NCBI RefSeq assembly: GCF_015206885.1
Contig: NZ_JADEXY010000006.1
Location: 1 to 64,000, forward strand
Direction of reading: 5' to 3'
Source of the DNA: Microcystis aeruginosa LEGE 91341
GTDB lineage: Bacteria; Cyanobacteriota; Cyanobacteriia; Cyanobacteriales; Microcystaceae
DNA: 64,000 nt
The position numbers and the translations under genes were made by a program. Below are positions 51,171 to 61,136 of this stretch, one piece after another (within the stretch, counting starts at the first letter, position 1; each line of letters begins with the position of its first letter). Under the pieces are notes generated by a model, which did not search any database, was not told the DNA's origin, and saw nothing but the letters and a program-made list of their open reading frames with translations.

Positions 51171-53261
51171 ATGTCAATCATACCAATTTGGATCGAAGGT
51201 GGCACGCGATCGGGAAAAACCACCGCTTTAGTCGGGGAATTTCGGTGCTGGGTGTCTCGCGATCGCTCAAAATCATCCCCCCTTGCTCGATCGATCTTAG
51301 TTTTCGCTGCCAACGATGATAATAAACGGGAATTAGCCGATCGATTAGCCATTGCTGTTAGGGGTAGCTATCCGATTCTCTGCAAAACCCCTTTAGGTTT
51401 TCTCACCGATGAAGTCATCCTGTTTTGGCCGTTAATTTTCGAGTTTTTGGGGCTAAAAGCGCAATTTCCCCGCCGATTACGCCCAGAAACGGAGCAGGAA
51501 CTCGCCACCCGTCTCTGGCAACCAGCAATCGCCGAATTCTTCCAGCTTACTAGCATAAATGAATATCGTTTCGTGCGTCAAGTTCTCGACTTGTTACAAT
51601 TAGCTGGCGCTAGTGGTGTTCCCGCAGAAAAGATACCCGAAAGATTAGCCTACGGATTATCAGAAACAGATCTAAAACGAGTTTTAGCGATTAATGAGCA
51701 GGAAATACCAGAAAAAGTGGGAGAATTAATCATTAAATGGCGTGATTGGTCTCTAGAACGTGGTTTATTAAGTTATGGTATCATCTACGAACTCTATTGG
51801 CGCTATTTATTTCCTGATAGTCGTTATCAACAGCAACTATTAAAACGCTTCCGGGGAGTTTTTGCAGACGATGTGGACGATTATCCGGCTATTGTCAAGG
51901 ATTTACTCAGTTTTTTCCTCGATCACGATTGTTTTAGCGTTTTTACCTACAATCCCCAGGGAAAAATTCGCTTAGGATTAACTGCCGATCCCGATTATCT
52001 ACACGAATTAGAGAAACGCTGTCAAATTATGCCATTATCCACCACTGAAGGATTAGCTGCTCAGTTTAGCGAGACGATTCTCTCCCTAATCAGCGACGGT
52101 GACTATCGTGGCAATCTTCCCGATCAATTCATCTCCCTGCAAACCACCTCTCGCGCTGAATTGTTACGGAAGACAGCCACAGCTATTATTCAAGCAGTCA
52201 AGCAAGGGGCAGTAAAACCCGAAGAAATCGCCGTTATTGCCCCCGGTTTAGACGAAATCGCCCGTTATAGCCTGATGGAAATTTTAACCAGTGCCGGGAT
52301 AGCCGTTCAACCCCTCAACGAACAACGACCCCTGATCAGTTGTCCTCTGATTCGGGCATTATTGACCCTTCTCGCCCTTGTTTATGAAAATTTGGGGCGT
52401 TTAGCCCCCCAAGAGGCCATAGCGGAAATGCTGGTGATTTTTAGCCGTTATCGCTGGGATGAAGAAGAAAATTTAATTCCCGATATCGATCCGGTTCGCG
52501 CTGGATTAATTGCCGATCATTGTTATCAAGTGGATCTGGAAAATCCTCGTTTATTAGCGATCGAAACTTTTCCCCGTTGGGATCGCTTAGGACAAAAAGC
52601 TTGTACTGCCTACGAAAGAATTTGTCACTGGATCGAAGGGATGAAAAAACGGCAGCAGGAAGCCAAACTTTTCCCGATTTTTGTCTTAAATCAAGCGATC
52701 GAACAATTATTAAACGATGGGGAAAATTTGCCCTTCGATCACTTGGCAGCTTTGCGAGAATTAATGGAAACTGCCCAACATTTTTGGGAGATCGATCGCC
52801 GTTGGCGTGAGAGTGAACCCTCTTTTCAAAGTCCCAGCGAAACTATTAGTCAGTTTATCCAACTTTTGCGCCGTGGTACAATTACTGCTAATCCCTATCC
52901 TGTGCGACAATTTATTAAATCTTCCTCAGCAGTTACCCTAGGCAATATCTTTCAATATCGTTCTTTTCGTTCTAGTCATCGTTGGCATTTTTGGCTAGAT
53001 TGTTCCTCTCCACTCTGGGAACAAGGAGGTGCTGCCACTCTTTTTGCCGCGCCAATTTTTTGGCGAAAAAGTCCCTATCAACCCTGGACAACGGAGGCAG
53101 AATTAGAGGAAAATCAGGCCCGTTTACAGAGAGTTTTAAGGGATTTATTAGCAAGGGTAAGCGAAAAAGTTATCCTCTGTCACAGTGATTTAGGAGTATC
53201 GGGAACCGATCAAACTGGACAACTTTTATCCTTAGTACAAGCGGCAAAAGAATATGATTAA
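51171..53261 (+). CDS. SF1/AddB-like helicase-related P-loop protein
   Basis: 696 residues from the ATG at 51171; a longer frame from 51057 lies in the pcxA start region. Walker A GGTRSGKTT is at about 9-17, a Walker B-like FADDVDDYP at about 240, and HSDLGVSGTDQTGQL near the C-terminus resembles the last helicase motif. The overall architecture suggests a UvrD/RecB-like or AddB-like protein acting on DNA ends, but some motifs are weak. No PD-(D/E)XK nuclease tail is seen. It is conserved-looking and intact. Confidence 0.7.
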   Translation: MSIIPIWIEGGTRSGKTTALVGEFRCWVSRDRSKSSPLARSILVFAANDDNKRELADRLAIAVRGSYPILCKTPLGFLTDEVILFWPLIFEFLGLKAQFPRRLRPETEQELATRLWQPAIAEFFQLTSINEYRFVRQVLDLLQLAGASGVPAEKIPERLAYGLSETDLKRVLAINEQEIPEKVGELIIKWRDWSLERGLLSYGIIYELYWRYLFPDSRYQQQLLKRFRGVFADDVDDYPAIVKDLLSFFLDHDCFSVFTYNPQGKIRLGLTADPDYLHELEKRCQIMPLSTTEGLAAQFSETILSLISDGDYRGNLPDQFISLQTTSRAELLRKTATAIIQAVKQGAVKPEEIAVIAPGLDEIARYSLMEILTSAGIAVQPLNEQRPLISCPLIRALLTLLALVYENLGRLAPQEAIAEMLVIFSRYRWDEEENLIPDIDPVRAGLIADHCYQVDLENPRLLAIETFPRWDRLGQKACTAYERICHWIEGMKKRQQEAKLFPIFVLNQAIEQLLNDGENLPFDHLAALRELMETAQHFWEIDRRWRESEPSFQSPSETISQFIQLLRRGTITANPYPVRQFIKSSSAVTLGNIFQYRSFRSSHRWHFWLDCSSPLWEQGGAATLFAAPIFWRKSPYQPWTTEAELEENQARLQRVLRDLLARVSEKVILCHSDLGVSGTDQTGQLLSLVQAAKEYD

Positions 53262-53631
53262 GCACTAGAAAAAAATTAACTTCTTGGTTAGGAGAGGCAA
53301 TAGGCAATAGGCAATAGGCAAAGGGGGGGTTAGATATGTGTAATTAATTTTGCTTAGGTACTTAGTAAAAGAATTGGGGGAGATTCAGCTAATCTAAGGA
53401 TAGGCGGTTAAGATGCGTCTTAGCTTATAACCTAATTTGGTCTTGACGACCGGCCAAGCTCTTGACTATCTAAATTAGCCGTTAAGACTGCACCGGAGTG
53501 CCAGACTTGGGAGCAGGGAGAGGAAGTTTGAGCATTTGTACTAAAATTTTCAATACGCAGTTTAAATTCAGTACAGCTTACCCACTCTCTGTGTGCGAGA
53601 ATAGCCTGTGTGAAAAACCCAGGTAAGTGTT
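53262..53631. other. Intergenic with GCAATAG repeats and a reversed MITE
   Basis: From about 53270 to 53364 lies a relative, in reverse, of the MITE at 31552-31656: GGTTAGATATGTGTAATTAA, TTTTGCTTAGGTACTTA and AGGCAATAGGCAATAGGC repeats. The left end is degenerate. The rest is the P-type ATPase upstream region; no gene was seen. Confidence 0.6.
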
Positions 53632-56277
53632 ATGGTTGCACCTATGCAAAATAGGCAGTTTAACGGGTTGTCTAGTCAAGAAGCTGGCGATCGCTTGAAA
53701 CAGCAAGGCTACAACGAACTCCCCTCAACTCAGCATCGTACTTTTTTAACCATCGCCCTAGACATTATCCAAGAGCCGATTTTCTTGCTCCTGATTGCTT
53801 GTGGTGTCATCTACCTCTTTTTGGGTGATGCACAAGAAGCTCTGATTTTACTGGGGTTTGTCTTTTTTATTATTGGCATCAATCTTTACCAAGAGCAAAA
53901 AACGGAACGTTCTCTAGAAGCACTGCGGGACTTATCCAGTCCGCGGGCCTTGGTGATTCGAGATGGGGAGCGGCAGCGGATTGCCGGCCGAGAAGTGGTA
54001 CAGGGCGATCTGATCGTGGTGGAGGAGGGCGATCGCGTTCCTGCGGATGCGATTTTGCTGTGGTCCACTCACTTGACGATTGATGAATCGCTGTTAACTG
54101 GAGAGTCTGTTCCGGTCAGAAAACGCACCATCCACAGGGAAGAAGACCCGAAGCACCTTTCAGCCACCTTGAGACCGGGTGGCGACGACTTACCCACCGT
54201 CTATTCTGGCACTCTGGCGGTACAAGGGCAGGGCATTGCCCAGGTACAAGCAACGGGTATCGGCACTGAAATGGGAAAAATCGGCAAAGCTCTGCAAACG
54301 GTTGAACCGGAAGACACGGTCTTACAAAAAGAAACCCGTCGCATTGTCGGTAAATTGACGATAATCGCCCTTGCCATTTGTGCGGCGGTGGTCGTGATTT
54401 ATGGATTAACCCGGGCCGATTGGTTACAGGGCTTTTTGGCAGGATTAGCCCTGGCGATGGCAATTTTGCCCAATGAAATTCCGGTGGTGCTGGCCATCTT
54501 TCTGGCTCTGGGAGCGTGGCGATTCTCGCAAAAACAGGTACTAACTCGTCGCATTCCAGTGGTTGAAACCCTGGGTTCTGCCACCGTTCTTTGTGTCGAT
54601 AAGACTGGAACCCTGACATTGAATCAAATGGCCGTTAAACAGTTGTTGGTTTACAGCGGCTCCAATGCTTATCTGTACGATGTGACGCTCCATGAGCGCG
54701 AACCCTTGCCAGAAGTCCTTCACCCCCTGGTCGAGTTTGGTATTCTAGCGAGTCGCAAAGATCCCTTTGACCCGATGGAAAAAGCTTTGCAGCAAATTGG
54801 TTGGGATTACCTAGCCAAGACTGAACACCTGCATAGCGATTGGCAACTACTGCACGAATATCCCCTGTCCACCGATCTCTTGGCCATGTCCTGTGTCTGG
54901 GAATCCCTGACGGGGGAGCTTACCGTTGCGGCAAAAGGAGCCCCAGAAGCGATCGCCGATCTCTGCCATTTCAGCCCGATTCAACAACAGGATCTGGTCG
55001 AACAGATCCAGGCAATGGCCAGAGAAGGTTTGCGAGTTCTGGGAGTCGCCCAAGGACGCAAAATGGGAACATTACCCAAAACCCACGCTCTTGAGTCATC
55101 CGGGCCTGCAGCCTACTTAGAATCTGATGATCGCTTACCGGTTCAACAACACGACTTTGAGTTTGAATTTGTCGGACTCATCGGCCTGGAAGACCCCGTG
55201 CGTCCTACTGTGGCACCTGCGATCGCTGAATGCTATGGTGCGGGAATTCGCGTTGTCATGATTACGGGTGATTATCCCGTAACAGCCCAGAATATTGCCC
55301 GTCAGATTGGACTCAGGCCTTTAGACAAGGTGATCACCGGTAGGGAACTGGAGCAAATGGGTGAGTCGGAATTGCGCGATCGCATTCAAAGCACCAACAT
55401 CTTTGCCCGTGTCGTCCCCGAACAAAAACTATTGATTGTCAATGCACTGAAACGCTCCGGGGAAATTGTGGCCATGACCGGTGATGGTGTCAACGATGCC
55501 CCGGCCCTCAAGTCTGCTCATATCGGCATTGCCATGGGTGAACGGGGGACCGATGTAGCGCGAGAGTCTGCCGATCTGGTCCTGTTGAAAGATGATTTTT
55601 CATCCATTGTCGAATCGGTCAAACTAGGAAGACGTATCTTTGACAACCTGAAAAAGGGGATGGCCTATACCTTGGCCGTTCACGTTCCGATCGCGGGTAT
55701 GTCGTTGATTCCAGTCATGTTTGGCTGGCCCTTGGTGCTACTCCCCATCCACATTGCCTTTCTGCACTTAATTATTGATCCGGCCTGCACGGTGGTGTTT
55801 GAAGCTGAACCGGCAGAAAGCGATATTATGCGTCGCCCCCCCCGTAATCCCAAAGAACCCTTGTTCAGTCGTCGGACGTTGCGATTGGCTTTGCTTCAGG
55901 GGATCAGCGTTTTAGTGGTACTGGTTATTGTATTTGCGATCGCCTATAGCAACGGCAATAGTGAATTTAATGCTCGTGCCTTAGCATTTACCACATTGAT
56001 TATCTCCAACTTGGCTATGATCCTCACCAATCGTTCCTGGTCCCGAACGATTCCAGAAATGCTCCAAGCTCCTAATCAGGCTTTGTGGTGGGTGATCGGC
56101 GGTGGACTCCTGTTTTTGGGATTAGTTCTCTATGTTCCCTTGTTACGACACCTGTTCAGCTTTTCACTGCTACATACTGATGATTTGCTGGTTAGCTTAG
56201 TTTCTGGAGTTGTCAGTATTTTCTGGTTTGAAGGACTAAAACTGTGGAACCGTCGGAACTTGAACATCCAAAAATAA
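53632..56277 (+). CDS. Cation-transporting P-type ATPase (P2-like)
   Basis: 881 residues. Pumps a cation across the membrane using an aspartyl-phosphate. TGES lies at 156-159, the phosphorylated Asp323 in DKTGTLT, and the hinge at MTGDGVNDAPALKSAHIGIA; ITGDYPVTA matches the P-domain. The N-terminal cation-ATPase domain (GLSSQEAGDRLKQQGYNELP) is of the SERCA/PMR1-like type. The TM4 ion-site motif is PNEIP (280-284) rather than PEGLP, so the transported ion is uncertain. Ten membrane segments are plausible. Confidence 0.9.
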   Translation: MVAPMQNRQFNGLSSQEAGDRLKQQGYNELPSTQHRTFLTIALDIIQEPIFLLLIACGVIYLFLGDAQEALILLGFVFFIIGINLYQEQKTERSLEALRDLSSPRALVIRDGERQRIAGREVVQGDLIVVEEGDRVPADAILLWSTHLTIDESLLTGESVPVRKRTIHREEDPKHLSATLRPGGDDLPTVYSGTLAVQGQGIAQVQATGIGTEMGKIGKALQTVEPEDTVLQKETRRIVGKLTIIALAICAAVVVIYGLTRADWLQGFLAGLALAMAILPNEIPVVLAIFLALGAWRFSQKQVLTRRIPVVETLGSATVLCVDKTGTLTLNQMAVKQLLVYSGSNAYLYDVTLHEREPLPEVLHPLVEFGILASRKDPFDPMEKALQQIGWDYLAKTEHLHSDWQLLHEYPLSTDLLAMSCVWESLTGELTVAAKGAPEAIADLCHFSPIQQQDLVEQIQAMAREGLRVLGVAQGRKMGTLPKTHALESSGPAAYLESDDRLPVQQHDFEFEFVGLIGLEDPVRPTVAPAIAECYGAGIRVVMITGDYPVTAQNIARQIGLRPLDKVITGRELEQMGESELRDRIQSTNIFARVVPEQKLLIVNALKRSGEIVAMTGDGVNDAPALKSAHIGIAMGERGTDVARESADLVLLKDDFSSIVESVKLGRRIFDNLKKGMAYTLAVHVPIAGMSLIPVMFGWPLVLLPIHIAFLHLIIDPACTVVFEAEPAESDIMRRPPRNPKEPLFSRRTLRLALLQGISVLVVLVIVFAIAYSNGNSEFNARALAFTTLIISNLAMILTNRSWSRTIPEMLQAPNQALWWVIGGGLLFLGLVLYVPLLRHLFSFSLLHTDDLLVSLVSGVVSIFWFEGLKLWNRRNLNIQK

Positions 56278-56350
56278 AAGGCATCATAGATTCCACGATC
56301 AGTTACAAATTGTTGCAGCAGTGCGCTATGTAGTTGCTTGAATCAATTGT

Positions 56351-56363
56351 GCCTACCTACTTA
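56351..56363. repeat. Fragment of an AGTAGG-family MITE end
   Basis: GCCTACCTACTTA is the reverse complement of the family left end. It lies between the P-type ATPase and hemB, and the rest of the element is absent. Confidence 0.5.
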
Positions 56364-56394
56364 ATAATCAGCATGGTGGGTTAAATCAACAAGT

Positions 56395-57381
56395 TTAACC
56401 CTCTGCTAACCAGCGCACGGCATCCTTAGCGTGGTAGGTTAAGATAATATCGGCACCCGCCCGTTTAAAGCTGGTTAAAGTCTCTAAAGTCACCCGTTTT
56501 TCGTCAATCCAGCCATTTAACGCCGCCGCTTTAATCATCGAATATTCCCCCGATACATTGTAGGCAGCCACGGGTAAATTAGTCATTTCCTTGATTCTCC
56601 AGATAATATCCATGTAAGACAGGGCAGGTTTTACCATTAACATATCTGCTCCTTCTAATACGTCCAATTCCACCTCTTTTAAGGCTTCTCTGGCATTACC
56701 CGGATCCATTTGGTAGGTTCTGCGATCGCCGAATTGGGGGGTAGAATCAGCCGCATCCCGAAACGGCCCATAATAGGCAGAGGCATATTTAGCCGTATAG
56801 GAAAGAATCGGTGTATCACTATAACCCGCCTCATCCAATCCTTGACGAATTGCCTGGACAAAACCATCCATCATTCCCGACGGTGCAATGATATCCACTC
56901 CCGCTTTTACCTGAGAAACGGCGGTTTTTTGCAATAATTCCAGAGTAGGATCGTTTAACACCCTGCCGGTTAAATCTCCCGTTTGCAGATAACCACAATG
57001 ACCGTGGTTGGTATATTCACACAAACAAGTATCGGCGACAATGAGTAGATCGGGAACTGCCTCTTTAATTGCTGTGGCCGCTTTTTGGACAATACCATGA
57101 TCGTGCCATGCTCCCGTCGCCTCTGTGTCTTTACTTTCCGGCAGCCCGAATAAAATAATCGCTGGGATTCCTAAATCCCGCACTTCCTTGGCTTCATCAA
57201 CAATTTTATCGATTGATAATTGGTACACCCCCGGCATCGATTTGACTTCTAAGGCAATACCTTCCCCCGTCGTAGCGAAAAGGGGATAGATAAAGTCATT
57301 GGCTGTCAAGACGGTTTCACTCACCAGACGGCGCATTTGAGGGGTTTGACGCAGACGACGGGGGCGATGAATAGGAAACAT
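56395..57381 (-). CDS. hemB: Delta-aminolevulinic acid dehydratase (porphobilinogen synthase)
   Basis: 328 residues, full length. Condenses two 5-aminolevulinate molecules to porphobilinogen for chlorophyll, heme and bilins. Active-site lysines lie in [16 protein letters not shown] and [28 protein letters not shown] carries cysteines expected for metal binding, and [12 protein letters not shown] is a family signature. It starts with the usual [18 protein letters not shown]. It is divergent from the phasin-like gene across about 440 bp. Confidence 0.96.
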   Translation of the reverse strand: MFPIHRPRRLRQTPQMRRLVSETVLTANDFIYPLFATTGEGIALEVKSMPGVYQLSIDKIVDEAKEVRDLGIPAIILFGLPESKDTEATGAWHDHGIVQKAATAIKEAVPDLLIVADTCLCEYTNHGHCGYLQTGDLTGRVLNDPTLELLQKTAVSQVKAGVDIIAPSGMMDGFVQAIRQGLDEAGYSDTPILSYTAKYASAYYGPFRDAADSTPQFGDRRTYQMDPGNAREALKEVELDVLEGADMLMVKPALSYMDIIWRIKEMTNLPVAAYNVSGEYSMIKAAALNGWIDEKRVTLETLTSFKRAGADIILTYHAKDAVRWLAEG

Positions 57382-57820
57382 AGTTTTTTGTGATTAAATC
57401 GGGAATCTTGTCTCGATTCTTTAGTTTAAATCTTTGCTGAGGATGAACACAAATCAATTCAGCCGGCTGCGGGCTGCCAGCAACTATCCACAATATTTAG
57501 TTATTTTGAGCTTAATCAAACTATTTAGGCCATTTTTGACCTAATGAGGCTTTATAGTCGCTTTAAGGGCGAAAAACCAGCAATTTGACTAAAATTTAAT
57601 CTTTATAGCGATCAATTTTGCTGTTGCTACCACCGCATCTATTTACAAAACTTTACCTGATCAGAGGATTAGGGAAATGGGGAGATAGGGAAATGGGGAG
57701 ATGGGGAAATTTCAACTAAAACCCCAACACCCTAAAACCCCAACACCCAAAACCCATCTCCATTTGGGAGAAGGATCGTTTATTCTAGGAAGTAAGAGCG
57801 ATCGATTCAGGATTTTTGCT
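57382..57820. other. Divergent intergenic region hemB / phasin-like gene
   Basis: Contains GGGAAATGGGGAGATAGGG repeats (about 57675-57710), an ACCCCAACACCCTAAAACCC run, and a CAGCCGGCTG palindrome near 57460. No gene was seen. Confidence 0.55.
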
Positions 57821-58186
57821 ATGGCCAACTTAGGTGATTTAGTCAAAAAAGCAGTTTATTTGGGTGTAGGCATTGCTACCTATGCCGCCGAAAAAGCTGA
57901 AGTAAATTTACAAGAATTAAGAAATCAAGCCCAAAAATTAGCCGATGAGATGATTTCTCGCGGCGAAATGACGACGGAAGAAGCGAGGAAATACGTTGAT
58001 GAGTTGGTGAAACAGGCACAACAGCAAACCGTAGAAGGTAACGAATCTAATATTCCCCATGAACCCCGACGGATAGAAATCATTGAAGACGAGGAAGACA
58101 CCAAAGCAGCCAATCCAAAAGTAGATGAATTGCGGCAACAGGTGGAACGTCTTCAGGAGGAATTACGGAAACTGCAACAGGATTAA
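57821..58186 (+). CDS. Phasin-like / coiled-coil protein
   Basis: 121 residues from the ATG at 57821 (MANLGDLVKKAVYLGVGIAT). An upstream extension in the same frame is repeat DNA. Helical: VNLQELRNQAQKLADEMISR, TTEEARKYVDELVKQAQQQ, and a C-terminal coiled coil VDELRQQVERLQEELRKLQQ. The N-terminus resembles polyhydroxyalkanoate granule-associated (phasin-like) proteins, but no PHA gene is nearby. The role is uncertain. Confidence 0.7.
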   Translation: MANLGDLVKKAVYLGVGIATYAAEKAEVNLQELRNQAQKLADEMISRGEMTTEEARKYVDELVKQAQQQTVEGNESNIPHEPRRIEIIEDEEDTKAANPKVDELRQQVERLQEELRKLQQD

Positions 58187-58245
58187 AACCTAGATTTTAG
58201 CGACAAATAATTAATTATTACCAGACAAGGGATGCAAGTATAAAC

Positions 58246-58626
58246 ATGGACGATTGGCAGAAGGATTTTTGGGAAGTGATCGAAACTGTGGCACTGGGAA
58301 TTGAAAATTTTTTCCAAGAAGTTACCCAAACTATCGAAGAAATCAATGAGGAAATTATCATCGATCTGGAACAGTTTATTCAAGAGGTTTTACCCCAGGA
58401 ATTAGAAGAATTTTTTAACCTCGATGAGTCCCTATTTTCGGAATTAGATGAACCCTCGGATTTTATCCTCACTCCCAAGGTTAACCCCGATCCTAACACC
58501 CATCCTGCTTGTATCGGTTGCCGTAATTATCACGGTTATATCTACGGAGGCAATCTTCTCGTCTGCGGTGTCCATCCCTACGGTTGGGATAGTGATAGTT
58601 GTCCCGATTGGCAAGCAGAGGATTAA
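58246..58626 (+). CDS. Conserved cyanobacterial protein with C-terminal Cys cluster
   Basis: 126 residues. The acidic helical N-terminus (MDDWQKDFWEVIETVALGIE, FFQEVTQTIEEINEEIIID) is followed by a compact tail with CIGCRNYHG, LLVCGVHPYG and SDSCPDWQ. Four Cys and His residues there look like a metal-binding knuckle. It lies 60 bp after the phasin-like gene and may be co-transcribed. Function unknown. Confidence 0.7.
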   Translation: MDDWQKDFWEVIETVALGIENFFQEVTQTIEEINEEIIIDLEQFIQEVLPQELEEFFNLDESLFSELDEPSDFILTPKVNPDPNTHPACIGCRNYHGYIYGGNLLVCGVHPYGWDSDSCPDWQAED

Positions 58627-58645
58627 TTATTTTTCGATAAAATCA

Positions 58646-58666
58646 GGTAGGGTTATTATCCCTACC
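58646..58666. terminator. Hairpin between convergent genes
   Basis: GGTAGGG and CCCTACC flank a 7-base loop, followed by CATAACTTTT. Located between convergent small genes. Confidence 0.6.
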
Positions 58667-58705
58667 CATAACTTTTATCTCAAAGCAGTTATCTGTCATT
58701 TTTAG

Positions 58706-58855
58706 TTAAGAATTACCCTTGGGAGCATGGTAAGGTTCAGAATCAAAAGGTTGCATCCCCACATCGGGATATTCGTCATTGTTGGGACTAAAAATGCGAG
58801 CGAAAGCCTCTGTTAGGTACTGGACAAAATCGTGTAATGTATCCTTGATATTCAT
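58706..58855 (-). CDS. Small conserved-type cyanobacterial protein, 49 residues
   Basis: A complete small frame: ATG at 58855, TAA at 58706-58708. It reads MNIKDTLHDFVQYLTEAFAR then IFSPNNDEYPDVGMQPFDSE and a short tail. The RIFSP-x-x-D-x-YP-x-G-x-QPF pattern is familiar to me from small proteins in other cyanobacteria, though I cannot name a family. A helical N-terminus precedes a proline-rich tail. It is convergent with the Cys-cluster gene. Confidence 0.6.
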   Translation of the reverse strand: MNIKDTLHDFVQYLTEAFARIFSPNNDEYPDVGMQPFDSEPYHAPKGNS

Positions 58856-59052
58856 TGCTTTTTCTCTCCGACTCTCGACAACAATCTCTTTTTCGGATCA
58901 GGTTGATTCAGCCCTCCATCCCCATTATCTGGCCAAAATCTCACCAATTGTTGACTTTTGAGATAATTCTTGAATAATCTTCATAAGACTTTATATTTTT
59001 TCTTGTTTATCTAAACTTTTATAATAATTATTGTATTTTTGTAAAGGAAAAA

Positions 59053-59685
59053 TTATTCAATTAAATCGCTGAACAGATATTTGATTGTTGTCCAGAAAGG
59101 ACTGTATCTTTGTTGATCATCTAGGCATAAATATCCATTGACAAAAACTTTTAATTGAGCATTGTCTATCTCTTCATCCAAAAAAGGATCGATGGCTGCC
59201 TTACGAAGTGCCTTGAGTTTATTGAGGTTTAATCCCAACTTTTCGATAGTATTAATCGCTTTTTGATCATCTTCTTGTGCAGGTTTAATTGTGCCATCAT
59301 AGTTAAAGGCAAAGTGAGACTCACAATCGGGATTAAGTGGAGAGATTAAGAGATTTTCATCAAACCAGTTATTTTTTAGATTACCACAGTACCGAGGTTC
59401 ACCAGGCTTAAGATTTGCCTGACAGGAACATAGCAAATTGGCATAATCTAAGGGATCAACAGTGGGATCACTCTGAGGTTTAAAATGTTCTATATGGCAT
59501 TTATCATCAATCAATCGACTTTCACAATAACAACATATTTCCCCCTGTTCTGTCATCAAAGCTTTAATTAGTATTTCTTTTGGTTTTCCTGCTAAATTTT
59601 TAAAGTCGGGCTGCCAATCTGAGTTAGCTTGCTCTTTCCAATTCTTAAACTCTGGTGGTTCTTGTCTTTTTCTAATATACTTCAT
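59053..59685 (-). CDS. ptuB: PtuB-type HNH endonuclease of a Septu defence system
   Basis: 210 residues. CCYCESRL (51-58), CHIEHFKPQ (63-71) and YANLLCSCQAN with Asn83 form the HNH/zinc-knuckle site characteristic of the TIGR02646/PtuB family. It is coupled to the ATPase gene by a four-base overlap. In Septu systems PtuB is the nuclease that is activated with PtuA upon phage infection. The gene appears intact. Confidence 0.85.
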   Translation of the reverse strand: MKYIRKRQEPPEFKNWKEQANSDWQPDFKNLAGKPKEILIKALMTEQGEICCYCESRLIDDKCHIEHFKPQSDPTVDPLDYANLLCSCQANLKPGEPRYCGNLKNNWFDENLLISPLNPDCESHFAFNYDGTIKPAQEDDQKAINTIEKLGLNLNKLKALRKAAIDPFLDEEIDNAQLKVFVNGYLCLDDQQRYSPFWTTIKYLFSDLIE

Positions 59686-60938
59686 TTTCCGATAATTTCC
59701 TTGCGTCGAATAATAACTTCAGCTTTAATTAATTCTGGATCATCTTGAATTTTAGCTCTGAGATCATTGATTTTATTTTTAGCTGCCTCTAATTGATTTT
59801 GAGATATTTGTTCATAGATATCTTTCAAAGCTTCAGCGATTTCCTTGGGACGAGTTGTCTCTAATCCCATCAAATCTTCCAAAATTCGATCAACATTTTT
59901 GCCGTAGGACTCCTGCACGGGATGAAATTTTATTCCCATTTCTGTTTGTTCCATGAAGTGTAAACTTTCTGGTTGAACATGAGTGATAATATTAGGAGAA
60001 TGGGTGGAAATAAAAAATTGACAGTTAGGAAAAACTTCTAGTAATTTAGGTACTACAAATCTTTGCCATTGAGGATGTAAATGTAAATCAATTTCGTCAA
60101 TGATAATAACGCCATTACCCGTTAAGGGATCAGGATTTTGAGGATTAGCAATCGCCATTCTTCGAGCTAAATCTCCCAGCATAGCAATCAGACATTTTTC
60201 TCCATCAGAAAGTTGATTAACAGTAACTATTTCATTCTTTTTTGTTACTTCCATTCTCAAGGGATTACGACGGACGCTAAGATTAGTAAAATCGGGTAGA
60301 AAACGTTCGATCGTTTCCCGAACCGCTTCCAATTGGGGATCGGGAAAACAAAAACCATATTTTCTATTTTCATTTTCTAAATCTTCACGTTCGCGAAACC
60401 ATTCAAAAAAAGTGCGAAAATCTGATCCACTGGTTAAAGCATTTTCGTAGGCACGTAGAGAATCAAATTGATGTTTTGTTCTAATTTTTAATGGTATATC
60501 TAGCACTGCTCGATTAACAGAATAATAAACAAATAAAGGTAAGTTAATTTGTCCTTGACGTTCAGTAATTTGCCATTGTATTTTTTTAGTATAATCATTT
60601 AATTGGCTAAAATTACTCCGTTCTCCAGCGTGGATATATCCAGTCCTAGTTTTTACTATTTTCCAAGTAATCTCTTGACTATTTTCCGTCACCCCAGTGA
60701 TTTCAATTATAGCCGTCCCCTGACCATTATTAATCTCGGTTTCGCTCATCTGTCGTCCACTGGCATTAGTATTTTTTAGGCGATTAACTAACCATGAAAG
60801 CATAATAGCCAAACTATCTAAAATGGTAGATTTTCCCGCACCATTAACTCCTATAAATACGTTTAATTGCCGATGAAAGTCGATGTTTAAACTAACTGCA
60901 CCTCGATAATTAATAAGCTTTATAGACTTAATTTTCAT
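59682..60938 (-). CDS. ptuA: PtuA-type AAA/ABC ATPase of a Septu defence system
   Basis: 418 residues from the ATG at 60938 (MKIKSIKLINYRGAVSLNID); an earlier start at 60956 is less likely. Walker A GVNGAGKST is at 30-38. The ABC signature-like LSDGEKCLIAMLGDLARR precedes Walker B VIIIDEIDLHLHPQWQ, and FISTHSPNIITH contains the switch His. This is an SMC/OLD-like ATPase. Followed directly by an HNH nuclease, it is a typical two-gene Septu system. No reverse transcriptase or retron RNA was seen nearby, which separates it from retron-linked PtuAB. Confidence 0.85.
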   Translation of the reverse strand: MKIKSIKLINYRGAVSLNIDFHRQLNVFIGVNGAGKSTILDSLAIMLSWLVNRLKNTNASGRQMSETEINNGQGTAIIEITGVTENSQEITWKIVKTRTGYIHAGERSNFSQLNDYTKKIQWQITERQGQINLPLFVYYSVNRAVLDIPLKIRTKHQFDSLRAYENALTSGSDFRTFFEWFREREDLENENRKYGFCFPDPQLEAVRETIERFLPDFTNLSVRRNPLRMEVTKKNEIVTVNQLSDGEKCLIAMLGDLARRMAIANPQNPDPLTGNGVIIIDEIDLHLHPQWQRFVVPKLLEVFPNCQFFISTHSPNIITHVQPESLHFMEQTEMGIKFHPVQESYGKNVDRILEDLMGLETTRPKEIAEALKDIYEQISQNQLEAAKNKINDLRAKIQDDPELIKAEVIIRRKEIIGK

Positions 60939-61136
60939 AGATTTTTGTATCAGCAAGATTTGCTTATAGTTGAGGTAATTGTTAGAGAATGACTCTCCAA
61001 TAATTGCCAGTAAAACTTAGATAGGGTTAAGAGAAAGTAGGACAAGGAATAGAACAAAATATCGACTAAAGAAATAATATCTAGTTTTAGCACAGAACCG
61101 GGTATTCATAATGATTATTTATCATTAAACCTCTTG
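60939..61136. other. Septu upstream region, no gene seen
   Basis: AT-rich sequence between ptuA and a MITE; it must include the ptuA promoter. No retron-like msr/msd fold or reverse-transcriptase frame was noticed by eye. Confidence 0.4.

Noticed and set aside
54116-54619. 167-codon minus-strand frame in the P-type ATPase gene
   Set aside because: It lies wholly within a clearly coding plus-strand gene and has no recognisable domain.
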